A stretch of 41,172 nt of DNA from an uncultured candidate division Zixibacteria bacterium (GTDB taxonomy: Bacteria; Zixibacteria; MSB-5A5; GN15; PGXB01), in contig CALMKK010000313.1 of assembly GCA_937867135.1 (NCBI GenBank), forward strand, positions 1 to 41,172. The letters run 5' to 3'. The notes under the pieces were generated by a model. The model did no database searches. It was not told where the DNA came from and worked only from the letters and a program-made list of their open reading frames with translations. Numbering within the stretch: position 1 is the first letter of the stretch; each line of letters opens with the position of its first letter. Of the stretch, positions 1-8,860 are shown one piece after another. The position numbers and the translations under genes are program-made.

Positions 1-23
1 GGCGTATGTCAATACGCCCCTAC
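1..23. repeat. short palindrome GGCGTAT-gtca-ATACGCC followed by CCTAC, truncated by window edge
   Basis: 7-bp perfect inverted repeat with 4-nt loop read directly at positions 1-18. Confidence 0.5.
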
Positions 24-53
24 AAATTCGGCAAAGCAAAAATCAAGGCGGAG

Positions 54-104
54 CTATTTTTTCTCCTCGACTTTGGCCTCTTCCAGCATTTCGCCCATGC
101 AGAG
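54..104 (-). repeat. 51-bp diverged tandem duplicate of the rplS 3' end (17 codons, in frame)
   Basis: minus-strand translation after the rplS TAG reads LCMGEMLEEAKVEEKK*, matching the L19 tail [13 protein letters not shown]; unit offset is exactly 51 bp. Confidence 0.8.
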
Positions 105-473
105 CTATTTCTTCTCCTCAACCTTGTTCTCTTCCAGCATCTCGTCGATACGGGCCGACTTGCCGGTCAAATCGCGCATATAATACAATTTGGCCCGGCG
201 AACTTTCCCCTGACGAATCCGCTCGATTTTGGATACATTGGGAGAATGAAGAGGAAAGATTCTTTCCACGCCGACTCCGGACGACATCTTGCGAACCGTG
301 AAAGTCGCACCCATTCCGGCCCCACGCCGCCCGATGACGGTCCCCTGGAAGACCTGCACCCGCTCCTTGTCCCCTTCCTTAATTTTCACATGCACTTTCA
401 CCGTATCGCCCGACTTGAAAGCCGTGAGCTTGTCTTTCAAATAAGATTTTTCCAATTGCTCGATCTGTCTCAT
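105..473 (-). CDS. rplS: 50S ribosomal protein L19
   Basis: characteristic L19 sequence ([35 protein letters not shown]...). Confidence 0.97.
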   Translation of the reverse strand: MRQIEQLEKSYLKDKLTAFKSGDTVKVHVKIKEGDKERVQVFQGTVIGRRGAGMGATFTVRKMSSGVGVERIFPLHSPNVSKIERIRQGKVRRAKLYYMRDLTGKSARIDEMLEENKVEEKK

Positions 474-485
474 AAATCTATCCTC

Positions 486-1256
486 TCATTCTTTGTTATT
501 TTCTTTTTTCGCCTTTTTCAATTTATCCAAAAATATTTTTTCTTTCTTATCCAGTTCCGCGCCCGATAGCAATTCCGGGCGGTTTTCAAAAGTTTTGCGA
601 AGCGCTTCCAGCCGCCGGAACGCTTTTATCCCCTTATGATTGCCGGTCAGAAGCTCCTCCGGCACCCGCAGGTCCTTAAATTCCTCCGGCCGCGTATATA
701 CCGGCGTCCCCAGATATCCTTCGGAGTGGGAATCCTCGAGCGCCGATTCAAAATTGCCGAGCACTCCGGGAATCAAACGGGTGATCGAATCAAGCAGAAC
801 TGCCGCGGCCGCTTCGCCGCCGGTCATCACATAATCGCCGATCGATATCTCTTCGATATCGAAAAGCTCCAGAATCCGCTCATCGACTCCCAGGTAATGA
901 CCGCAGATTATCGTGACCCGCTTGAGAAGCGAGTATTCGACCGCCTTCTCCTGCGTGAAGAGCTTCCCCGCCGCCGAGGTCAGCACCAGCCGTTCGCCCG
1001 GTTTTCGCATCTTTTCGTATCCGAGCGATGTCAGGCAATTGAAAAGCGGCTGGACCTTGAGAACCATCCCGCCTCCTCCGCCGAACGGTTTATCGTCGGC
1101 GGTGCGGTGCTTATCGGTGGTGAATTCCCGCAGGTCGATTATATCTATTTCAAAGAGCCGTTTGGCCCGTCCCCGGCCGATGATCGATTCCTTCAAAACC
1201 GAATCGAACCACCCCGGAAACAGGGTCACAATTTCAATTTTTGTCCGGGGAGTCAA
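486..1256 (-). CDS. trmD: tRNA (guanine-N1)-methyltransferase TrmD; likely TTG start near 1256 (ORF track extends to 1277)
   Basis: KIEIVTLFPGWFD, DDKPFGGGGGMVLK, CGHYLGVDERI, SIGDYVMTGGE motifs. Confidence 0.95.
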   Translation of the reverse strand: MTPRTKIEIVTLFPGWFDSVLKESIIGRGRAKRLFEIDIIDLREFTTDKHRTADDKPFGGGGGMVLKVQPLFNCLTSLGYEKMRKPGERLVLTSAAGKLFTQEKAVEYSLLKRVTIICGHYLGVDERILELFDIEEISIGDYVMTGGEAAAAVLLDSITRLIPGVLGNFESALEDSHSEGYLGTPVYTRPEEFKDLRVPEELLTGNHKGIKAFRRLEALRKTFENRPELLSGAELDKKEKIFLDKLKKAKKENNKE

Positions 1257-1764
1257 ATATACCCTCCGGAGGATCAATTACAATCAGTTTCTTTTCGATA
1301 TCTATCTTCTTCACAAACCGCCGCACTAGCGGCAAACTATATTTTTTCCCGTCGGCCTCAACCACCAGAATATCATTGGCCGGATACTGCTCCACCTCCA
1401 CCGCGTTTCCCCTCGCCCGCCCGGAGATATCTTCCACCCGGCAACCGACCAGATCGAACAGGTAATAGCTCCCGTCCGGAAGCGTCTCCAGCGCCGAACT
1501 CCTGATATAGAGATACTCATTCAGGAGGGGCTTGACCGCATCGGTGGTATCAAACCCGGCGATTTTAATCACCGGCCGTCCGGAGACAAATTTCATCCCC
1601 GCTATCATTATCTCCTTCCAGCCGTCGTCCGACTCCATCCAGAATGATTCCAATTTCTCGAACCGCTCCGGGTTGTCGGTGATAGGATTTATATATATCT
1701 CCCCGGAAACACCATGGGCGCGGCCGAACCGCCCGATCACGATATATTCCGGTCTCAAAGCCAA
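1234..1764 (-). CDS. rimM: 16S rRNA processing protein RimM
   Basis: VIGRFGRAHGVSGEI start, PRC-barrel-like C terminus, position next to trmD. Confidence 0.93.
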   Translation of the reverse strand: MALRPEYIVIGRFGRAHGVSGEIYINPITDNPERFEKLESFWMESDDGWKEIMIAGMKFVSGRPVIKIAGFDTTDAVKPLLNEYLYIRSSALETLPDGSYYLFDLVGCRVEDISGRARGNAVEVEQYPANDILVVEADGKKYSLPLVRRFVKKIDIEKKLIVIDPPEGIFDSPDKN

Positions 1765-1995
1765 CTATTCCAGAATCTCCAGGACCGCCCGTTTCCCTTT
1801 TTTGGCCGAGATAGCCGCAATCAGGGTCCGGATCGATTTCGCGGTTTGTCCGTGTTTTCCAATAACCTTGCCCAGATCCCCGGCGCCGACCCGAAGTTCA
1901 TACACGGTTGTCCGTTCGCCCTGAACTTCCGTCAGACTGACCTGATCGGGGTTATCAACCAACGCCTTGACTATCGTCTCGATGAATTCCTTCAC
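1765..1995 (-). CDS. khpA: KH-domain RNA-binding protein (KhpA/YlqC family)
   Basis: 76 aa with KH motif [21 protein letters not shown], located between rpsP and rimM. Confidence 0.92.
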   Translation of the reverse strand: MKEFIETIVKALVDNPDQVSLTEVQGERTTVYELRVGAGDLGKVIGKHGQTAKSIRTLIAAISAKKGKRAVLEILE

Positions 1996-2055
1996 AACAA
2001 TCTCCTTTTGCAGTGCCTTTGCTGGTTTGGATCGAAGTAAGCGGAAGGCAAAAAA

Positions 2056-2439
2056 TTACGCTTCAGCCTTGGCTTCTTTGGCTTGTTTGGTCTTTTTCCG
2101 TTTCTTGGTGCGTTCGGTGATAGTTTCCGACACCGTCATGGCCGAAATATCGCCGCCTTTTTTCTTGGTTTCGTATTTTTTTAGAAACCCGACCTGCTTC
2201 AAGAGATTGATGACCGTATCCGACGGGGTCGCTCCCTGATCCAGCCAGTACATCATCTTATCCTCGAAAATTTTCACCGTTGCCGGTTTCTCGATCGGGT
2301 TATAGAAACCCAATATTTCCACAAATCTTCCGTCGCGGGGCATGCGTGAGTCGGTCGCAACAAATCGATAGGTGGGTCGCTTCTTGGCGCCCAAGCGTCT
2401 TAGTCTGATTACTGCCGCCAATTTCGGTACCTCCGTCAA
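2056..2439 (-). CDS. rpsP: 30S ribosomal protein S16 with basic C-terminal extension
   Basis: IRLRRLGAKKRPTYRFVATDSRMPRDGRFVEILGFYNP. Confidence 0.96.
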   Translation of the reverse strand: MTEVPKLAAVIRLRRLGAKKRPTYRFVATDSRMPRDGRFVEILGFYNPIEKPATVKIFEDKMMYWLDQGATPSDTVINLLKQVGFLKKYETKKKGGDISAMTVSETITERTKKRKKTKQAKEAKAEA

Positions 2440-2445
2440 TTACAA

Positions 2446-3780
2446 TTATATGTTCATTTGGAAAGGGAAAGCCCCTTTCGGCAGACCTTTTATTTTCATT
2501 TTACCCATATTTTTAAACATCTTCTGCATCGCAAAAAACTGCTTCAAAAGCAGATTCACGTTCTGAACCGAGTTGCCGGAGCCCGAGGCGATCCGCAGTT
2601 TCCGGGAACCGTCGATAATATTCGGATTGCGCCGCTCTTCCAGGGTCATCGATTGAATCATCGCCTCCACCCGCCCCATTCCTTTTTCGTCGATTTGCAC
2701 TCCCTTGAGCGCCTTGCCGACCCCGGGAATCATGCCGAGTATCGATTCCAGCGGGCCCATCTTTTTTATCTGCTGGAGCTGGTCGTAAAAATCCTCAAGA
2801 GTGAACGATTGCTTCTTGAGTTTTTCTTCAATTTTGGCGGCCTCTTTCAAATCGACCGCACCCTGCGCCTTTTCGACCAGCCCGACAATATCTCCCATTC
2901 CCAGAATCCGGGAAGCCATTCGATCCGGGTGGAACACTTCGAGGTCGGACAGCTTCTCGCCGACTGAGACCAGTTTTATCGGGCATCCGGTGACGGCCCG
3001 GATTGAAATGGCCGCTCCGCCGCGAGCGTCGCCGTCAAGCTTGGTCAACGCCACCCCGGTTAATTTGAGCCTTTGATGAAACTTATCCGCCAGATTGACG
3101 GCATCCTGGCCGGTCATCGAATCGGCCACCAGAATTAATTCATCGGGCGCGACACCGGCCTTGATATCGTCCAGTTCGATCATCAATTCTTCGTCGATAT
3201 GGAGCCGTCCGGCGGTGTCTATAATCATCAAATCGAAAAAGTTCTTTTCGGCGTGCCGCTTTGCCTCTTCGCAGATAACCGGCGGCTTGGTGTTCTCCAT
3301 CTGAAAAACCTCCACCCCGATCGAATCCGCCAGTATCTTCAACTGCTTCACCGCCGCCGGGCGATAGATATCGGCCGCCACCAGAAGAACCTTTTTATTT
3401 TTCCGCTTATTCAGAAGCGCCAGTTTGCCGGAGAGAGTGGTTTTCCCCGACCCCTGCAAACCGCACAGCATATAGATGGTCGGGAATTTGGTGGCCGGGG
3501 TCATCGATTCGGCTTTTTCTCCCAGCAGACGAACCAATTCGTCATGCACAACTTTAACCAACTGCTGGCCCGGCTCGATCGATTTAAGAACTTTCTCGCC
3601 GACCGCCTCGGTTTCCACATGGGCGATAAAGTCTTTAACTACCTTGTAGTTAACATCGGCCTCGAGAAGCGCACGACGGACCTCGCGAAGAGAATCCTTT
3701 ATATTTTTCTCGCTTAGTTTCCCGGAGCCGCGGAGGGTGCGGAAAATATCATCAAATTTGTCTATTAATTCGCCGAACAT
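2446..3780 (-). CDS. ffh: signal recognition particle protein Ffh
   Basis: NG domain (GLQGSGKTTLSGKLA, DTAGR, TKLDGDARGG) plus Met-rich M domain. Confidence 0.97.
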   Translation of the reverse strand: MFGELIDKFDDIFRTLRGSGKLSEKNIKDSLREVRRALLEADVNYKVVKDFIAHVETEAVGEKVLKSIEPGQQLVKVVHDELVRLLGEKAESMTPATKFPTIYMLCGLQGSGKTTLSGKLALLNKRKNKKVLLVAADIYRPAAVKQLKILADSIGVEVFQMENTKPPVICEEAKRHAEKNFFDLMIIDTAGRLHIDEELMIELDDIKAGVAPDELILVADSMTGQDAVNLADKFHQRLKLTGVALTKLDGDARGGAAISIRAVTGCPIKLVSVGEKLSDLEVFHPDRMASRILGMGDIVGLVEKAQGAVDLKEAAKIEEKLKKQSFTLEDFYDQLQQIKKMGPLESILGMIPGVGKALKGVQIDEKGMGRVEAMIQSMTLEERRNPNIIDGSRKLRIASGSGNSVQNVNLLLKQFFAMQKMFKNMGKMKIKGLPKGAFPFQMNI

Positions 3781-3871
3781 AAATATCTACCACGCAAAGA
3801 AGTCAATTGGGCCTTCTCAGCAAGCCTGTTAATATATAAAAATGGGAGAATTCCGCAAGGGGTTTATGGAA

Positions 3872-4576
3872 TTAAGACTTCATCCGGCGGACAAATTCGA
3901 CGTAATCAGCCGCCTTGAAAAAGGCCGATCCGGCCACAACTATATCGACCCCGGCCGCTTCCAGGGCTTTTACATTGTCCGGCCCAACCCCGCCATCGAC
4001 CATGATTTGGAACCGATACCGGTTTTTTTGCCGGATTTGGGCGGCGGCCCTGATTTTATCCATCACTTCGGGGATAAATTTCTGCCCGGCAAAACCGGGA
4101 TTAACCGACATCAGGAGCAGTAAATCAATCTGTCCCAGAAACGGTTCGACCGCTTTTAAAGGCGTCGGGGGATTGACCGCCAGCCCGGCTTTTGACCCGA
4201 GAGATTCTATTTTTGATATTACCGCTTTGATTCGGTTCGGGTCAGCCGCCTTTGCGACCGAATAGACCCATCGTCCCTGCCCCAAATCGGTCCGGGGGCC
4301 GCCGATTTCGATATGAAAAGTAATATACTCGACTTTGATTTTGGCGAACGGCTCAATATAATTTTCCGGATCGCTGACCATCAGGTGGGCGTCGTGCGGC
4401 AGAGAGCAGATTGATTTGGACATGGCCGAAATCGCTTCGCCGAACGAGAGATTCGGCACAAAATGGCCGTCCATGATATCGAGATGAATCCAATCGGCAC
4501 CGGCGGATTCGGCTTTTTTAATTTCTTCGCCGAGCCGGCTGAAATCGGCGGCGAGAATGGATGGGGCAATTTTCAT
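3872..4576 (-). CDS. rpe: ribulose-phosphate 3-epimerase
   Basis: IAPSILAADFSRLGEEI, HLDIMDGHFVPNLSFG, MSVNPGFAGQKFIP, VDGGV motifs. Confidence 0.95.
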   Translation of the reverse strand: MKIAPSILAADFSRLGEEIKKAESAGADWIHLDIMDGHFVPNLSFGEAISAMSKSICSLPHDAHLMVSDPENYIEPFAKIKVEYITFHIEIGGPRTDLGQGRWVYSVAKAADPNRIKAVISKIESLGSKAGLAVNPPTPLKAVEPFLGQIDLLLLMSVNPGFAGQKFIPEVMDKIRAAAQIRQKNRYRFQIMVDGGVGPDNVKALEAAGVDIVVAGSAFFKAADYVEFVRRMKS

Positions 4577-4694
4577 AAGGATTAAAAATCGGGAAGTATG
4601 GCAGATTAGTCAATTAAAAAGTTGCCGTGATAAATTTCTTATGAGATTAAAGGAATAAATGGCCATTGAAGGGAGCGGAACGTATTATAACAAT

Positions 4695-5516
4695 ATGTAT
4701 CGGGCAATTTTTTTAATCTTAATATTCATTCTGGCCCATACCGCCTGCGCCGCCAAGGAACTGGCGGTCACTATCGATGATTTGCCGTTTCTTTATGGGC
4801 GGTACCTTTCCGACAGCGCCCAGGGGGCGAAATTTCATGATATTCTCCGGACCCTGAAACGGCACAAAATAAAAATCATCGGTTTCGTGGTCGGATCGCG
4901 GGTCGATTCCAAAACGGCCCCGCTTCTGGATGATTTAATCGCCGATGGGCACACTATCGGCAATCATACTTATACCCATCCCGACTTGAACACCACCTCG
5001 ATCGCCTCGTATGAAGACGATATCGCCAAGGGCGAAACCGCCATTTCGAAATGGGTGGGGAAAACCAGATATTTCCGCTATCCCTTCCTGCATCAGGGGC
5101 CGACCGATCATAAATATATCGGAATCGCCAATTATCTCGCCGCCCATGCCTATATCAATGTCCCGGTGACCATCGACAACGACGACTGGCTCTATAATCG
5201 GGATTTCACCGAGGCCCGCAAGAACCGCGATACCGCCCTGGCCGATTCTATCGGGCAGGAATATCTGGCGCATATGCAAAAAATGACTTTGTACTACGAT
5301 TCGATTGCAGTCGCCAAACTGCACCGCGATATCAAGCATATCCTGCTCATTCATATGACCGAACTGAATGCCGTCTATCTCGATTCGCTTCTGAATTGGT
5401 ATGAATCTCAGGCGTGGAAATTTGTCACCCCCCAAGAAGCTTTGACCGATCCGGTCTATCAAATTAATGACACATATATCGGCGAGAACGGCATTTCATG
5501 GATTTTGAGGTTTTAG
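4695..5516 (+). CDS. secreted polysaccharide deacetylase family protein
   Basis: signal peptide; TIDDLP and GHTIGNHTYTHPD motifs of NodB-type deacetylases; start chosen at the internal ATG before the signal peptide. Confidence 0.85.
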   Translation: MYRAIFLILIFILAHTACAAKELAVTIDDLPFLYGRYLSDSAQGAKFHDILRTLKRHKIKIIGFVVGSRVDSKTAPLLDDLIADGHTIGNHTYTHPDLNTTSIASYEDDIAKGETAISKWVGKTRYFRYPFLHQGPTDHKYIGIANYLAAHAYINVPVTIDNDDWLYNRDFTEARKNRDTALADSIGQEYLAHMQKMTLYYDSIAVAKLHRDIKHILLIHMTELNAVYLDSLLNWYESQAWKFVTPQEALTDPVYQINDTYIGENGISWILRF

Positions 5517-5663
5517 AAAGCGACTATTCGGAACCATAAATAGGGCTTGCACTTAGTCGAAACACAAATTTTCAAACCGTATTTTCCAAATTTTCAGACT
5601 TTCATTTTTTCCAATTCGGCGTAGTAATATCAAAAGGCAAAAGAGAAGAAATTAAAGCAAATT

Positions 5664-5682
5664 GTACATAACCGCTATGTAC
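5664..5682 (+). promoter_or_regulatory. perfect 7-bp inverted repeat GTACATA-accgc-TATGTAC directly upstream of the RBS (AAGGAG) of the SRPBCC gene
   Basis: read directly; possible operator or 5' UTR hairpin. Confidence 0.45.
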
Positions 5683-5696
5683 TAAGGAGTTTAAAT

Positions 5697-6206
5697 ATGG
5701 AAGTGAAAAATCATACGAAATCCGACACTGGTGCCGCGGAACTGACTCTTGCCCGCACCTTCAACGCCCCGCGCGAGTTGGTTTTCAAAGCCTGGACCGA
5801 CCCTGCTTATCTGACCCGCTGGTGGGGACCCAAAACTTTCACCTGCCCGACCGCCAAAGTTGATCTGCGTGTCGACGGAAAGTACCTATTTTGCATGCGG
5901 GGACCCGACGGTAAAGACTATTGGAGCACCGGCGTTTATCGCGAAATTGTCCCCCCGATGAAAATCGTCTGCACCGATGCCTTCGCCGATGAAAAAGGCA
6001 ATATCGTCCCGGCCACCCACTACGGCCTCAGCCCGGAATTCCCGAGGGAAATGCTTGTAACCGTCACATTTGAAGAATCTCAAGGGAAGACAAAATTCGC
6101 GTTGCGACATTCCGGTATCGAAAGTATCAGCGAAATCGATCGCAAGAATATGCATCAGGGCTGGAACGAATCCCTCGACAAATTGGATGAATTATTGCGG
6201 AGTTGA
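5697..6206 (+). CDS. SRPBCC / AHSA1 (activator of Hsp90 ATPase homolog 1-like) domain protein
   Basis: LARTFNAPRELVFKAWTDPAYLTRWWGPKTFTCP ... typical AHSA1 pattern. Confidence 0.9.
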   Translation: MEVKNHTKSDTGAAELTLARTFNAPRELVFKAWTDPAYLTRWWGPKTFTCPTAKVDLRVDGKYLFCMRGPDGKDYWSTGVYREIVPPMKIVCTDAFADEKGNIVPATHYGLSPEFPREMLVTVTFEESQGKTKFALRHSGIESISEIDRKNMHQGWNESLDKLDELLRS

Positions 6207-6208
6207 GA

Positions 6209-7219
6209 CTAAACTGCATCGGGGCGCATCGGCCCCATCAACTGGATGAATTGCCGGAGCAAGGATTCATCGAACCCTTCGTCCTGCTCCGACATCGTCT
6301 TGAGGGTGGAGAATGTCCCTTCCGCGGCCCGATAAACGCGATTGGTCGTCATAGCGTCAAAGACATCGGCAATGGCAACAATCTTCCCATAGGTATGGAT
6401 GTCGTCGCCGCCCAGCCCGGTCGGATAACCGCCGCCGTTTTGTCTTTCGTGATGTTGCAGGATCGGGACATATGATGCTTCCGGGATCAGATCTGTCTCC
6501 GACATCAGTTCCACCCCCCATTGAGGGTGCCGGCGCATGGTTACCCATTCCGATTGGTCGAGGGGACCGGGTTTGAAAAGAATCGACTCCGGTATTCTGC
6601 CCTTGCCGATATCATGCAACATCGCCCCGGTGGCAAGCTCAATCAGTTCGCTGGTTTTGGCGATACCGGCGGCATGGGCCAGGGCCAAAGAAAAAGTGCA
6701 GACATTGACCGAATGGGTGAAGACGCTGTAGTCGAACGACATAACTTTAAGCATATTGAGAAAGGCATTCTCTCCTTCGAGCACATAAAGAACCGTCGCT
6801 TCGACAAACGCCCGGCAGTCCTTGATATTCTGCCCTTTGGTCGGATCGGCAAAAACATCTCTCACCATTTCCTTGGCGCTGTCATAGACGATACTCGACT
6901 TCGTGAAATCATCCACTGACTTGTCGGCCAGAATCCGGCCGATATGGGTTCTTAAATACTCCTGGTACTCGTGCCGTTGATTGACCGAAATATAAAGCCG
7001 ATTCAAGTTTTGTTTCACCAGCTCACCGCATGTTTCGGAAGTAAGAGGCAACTTGGCGGAGCGATAGAGGACCATATTCTGACCGTCATATATATACAGG
7101 TCGAATTCAAGGAAACTGTCGGCCGTTAGTGAATGGGTATGTATCGGGATGTACCCCTTAAGACTCTGCTTTTTTTGAATTGAATCTACATTGGTCGGCA
7201 TGTCTCCTTTTATCGACAA
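6209..7219 (-). CDS. HD-GYP domain phosphodiesterase-like protein
   Basis: MLHDIGKGRIPESIL and HHERQNGGGYPTGL motifs. Confidence 0.92.
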   Translation of the reverse strand: MSIKGDMPTNVDSIQKKQSLKGYIPIHTHSLTADSFLEFDLYIYDGQNMVLYRSAKLPLTSETCGELVKQNLNRLYISVNQRHEYQEYLRTHIGRILADKSVDDFTKSSIVYDSAKEMVRDVFADPTKGQNIKDCRAFVEATVLYVLEGENAFLNMLKVMSFDYSVFTHSVNVCTFSLALAHAAGIAKTSELIELATGAMLHDIGKGRIPESILFKPGPLDQSEWVTMRRHPQWGVELMSETDLIPEASYVPILQHHERQNGGGYPTGLGGDDIHTYGKIVAIADVFDAMTTNRVYRAAEGTFSTLKTMSEQDEGFDESLLRQFIQLMGPMRPDAV

Positions 7220-7258
7220 AATGCTCCGGTTACTTTACAGGGGGGTGCAAGAAGAAAG

Positions 7259-7308
7259 ATGTCGAAACCACGTTCCGGCAGGAGCCGGAACTCAGGGGTT
7301 TCGACCTA
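7259..7308 (+). repeat. REP-like palindrome copy A
   Basis: GATGTCGAAACCACG TTCCGGC-agga-GCCGGAA CTCAGGGGTTTCGACCT. Confidence 0.75.
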
Positions 7309-7356
7309 TAAAACTGCGACCGTAATTTTCCTCTTGCGTTCCCTACCAGAATATGC

Positions 7357-7413
7357 AGGTCGAAATCCCTCCTTTGAAGAGGCGAAGGCGAAAAAAAGCG
7401 GGGTTTCGACATC
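7357..7413 (-). repeat. REP-like palindrome copy B, inverted relative to A and C
   Basis: AGGTCGAAATCCCT ... GCGGGGTTTCGACATC; shared terminal sequences, different core. Confidence 0.65.
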
Positions 7414-7421
7414 ATCAAAAT

Positions 7422-7922
7422 CTATTCGCCAAAATCCCCATCAAATATAATGCCTTTAATACCCCAATTCCTCTCATACATTCCCTGTTCATAATAATGT
7501 TGCAAAGAGGAATATTTATGCTCAAACGGATCTTTTACCAAGCCGTGCTTCACGGGATTGTAATGAATATAATCTATATGCCGATTCATATCACTTTCAC
7601 TTTTTATAATATGATCCCAATACCTATTTTGCCAAACCCGGCCTCGCGCCATATTAATTTTCTTTCGATAATCGGACTAAAATGCCAGTTTTATTTTCCT
7701 CATTACTTCGGCCAACTCGGCCCTTTCGGGATTAATTAAAAGATGCATGTGATCGGGCATTATTACCCAGGCCGTAAGGTCATATAAGTACACAATCTGG
7801 GTCTTTTCAATGGCCTGCCACAGAAATTCGAAATTATTAAGGAGTATAGGTTCTCTGCTATGTACGACATGAGTGAGGAAGCAATAATTGCCGGAATTGA
7901 AATATCGGCGGATGTTTGTCAT
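7422..7922 (-). pseudogene. REP-associated tyrosine transposase (RAYT, Y1_Tnp/IS200-like) interrupted by a single in-frame TAG at 7677-7679
   Basis: ORF 7677-7922 has the HUH motif MPDHMHLLI; ORF 7422-7652 is in the same frame and has VWQNRYWDH...HIDYIHYNPVKHGLV; readthrough joins them as KLAF*SDYRKKINMARGRVW. Confidence 0.85.
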
Positions 7923-7935
7923 TTAAATTCAAGAT

Positions 7936-7993
7936 TTGTCGAAACCCCGTCGTCCCGACTAAGAAGTACGGGACTCAGGGGATTTCGACCTAC
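7936..7993 (+). repeat. REP-like palindrome copy C
   Basis: TTGTCGAAACCCC GTCGTCCCG...CGGGAC TCAGGGGATTTCGACCTAC. Confidence 0.72.
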
Positions 7994-8030
7994 GCCTAAA
8001 CGAAGTCTTGGGGCTCCGTTATCCTGATAT

Positions 8031-8828
8031 CTACTCCGTTGTCGAGACCACCAGATCGATTTCTTCGCCCGGGTCCAATTCGGTGTTCTCTTCCACCGAC
8101 TGCTGCATCACCGTCTCGGGAAGGAAATTATCGTTGCGCACTTCCGATACCACCCCGACCTTCAGGCCCAGACTCTCAATGACCTTGCGGGCGTCGGCCA
8201 GTTGCATCCCGATAACTTTCGGCATATATATCATCCCGGCCAGTTTGCCGCGGTTGACCATCAGGTTGATAGCCGTACCGGATGAAACCTCGCTCCCGAC
8301 CGCCGGGTACGAGAAGACCACCACCTGCTCCGGCAGGGAATCGGAATAGGTCCAGGCGATTTCCCCCTGCGAGAGCCCGGCCGCTTCGATATAAAGCTTG
8401 GCCTGGCGCACCGAGTACCCCGCCAGGGCCGGAACCACCACCATCTTTTTTCCCGTGGATACACCGAGTTTGATTATCCGTCCCGACTTGACCTTGGTGT
8501 CGGCCGGGGGATATTGGGAGATGATTGTACCTTCGGGTTGATCGGAATGATACTCCTGCTTGGAGACCTCGGTCTCCAGGCCTTCCGCCGAGAGCAGTTG
8601 CCGGGCAATATCGACATTTTTGCCGACCAGGTCGGGAAGAGTCTTTTCGAAACCGTGACGGGTGAAAAGCGGCATGGCGACATTATTGAGAAGGAGATAG
8701 ATCACGAGAAGACAGGCAACCGGGAGCAAAATGAAATAATAGAGAAACCGTCCCCGGCGGCTGACCGGGGCGAAACGGTCGAGAAAAAATTGATGCGACT
8801 TATGTCGACTCGGTATCGGGGCTGTCAT
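8031..8828 (-). CDS. PASTA-domain membrane protein without kinase domain
   Basis: single TM then repeats such as LPDLVGKNVDIARQLLSAEGLE, VVPALAGYSVRQAKLYIEAAGL, MPKVIGMQLADARKVIESLGL. Confidence 0.88.
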   Translation of the reverse strand: MTAPIPSRHKSHQFFLDRFAPVSRRGRFLYYFILLPVACLLVIYLLLNNVAMPLFTRHGFEKTLPDLVGKNVDIARQLLSAEGLETEVSKQEYHSDQPEGTIISQYPPADTKVKSGRIIKLGVSTGKKMVVVPALAGYSVRQAKLYIEAAGLSQGEIAWTYSDSLPEQVVVFSYPAVGSEVSSGTAINLMVNRGKLAGMIYMPKVIGMQLADARKVIESLGLKVGVVSEVRNDNFLPETVMQQSVEENTELDPGEEIDLVVSTTE

Positions 8829-8860
8829 AATATTTTTAACATCCTTCGCCCTCTAAAATG

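Noticed and set aside
6-569. 187-aa plus-strand ORF
   Set aside because: Antisense to rplS and the trmD end; composition is typical of a shadow ORF
1234-1277. Long overlap between rimM and trmD
   Set aside because: Mostly due to the ORF track extending trmD to an upstream TTG; a TTG near 1256 with GGAGGG upstream gives an ordinary coupled start
636-1505. 289-aa plus-strand ORF
   Set aside because: Antisense to trmD/rimM, low-complexity basic/proline-rich translation, no recognised motif
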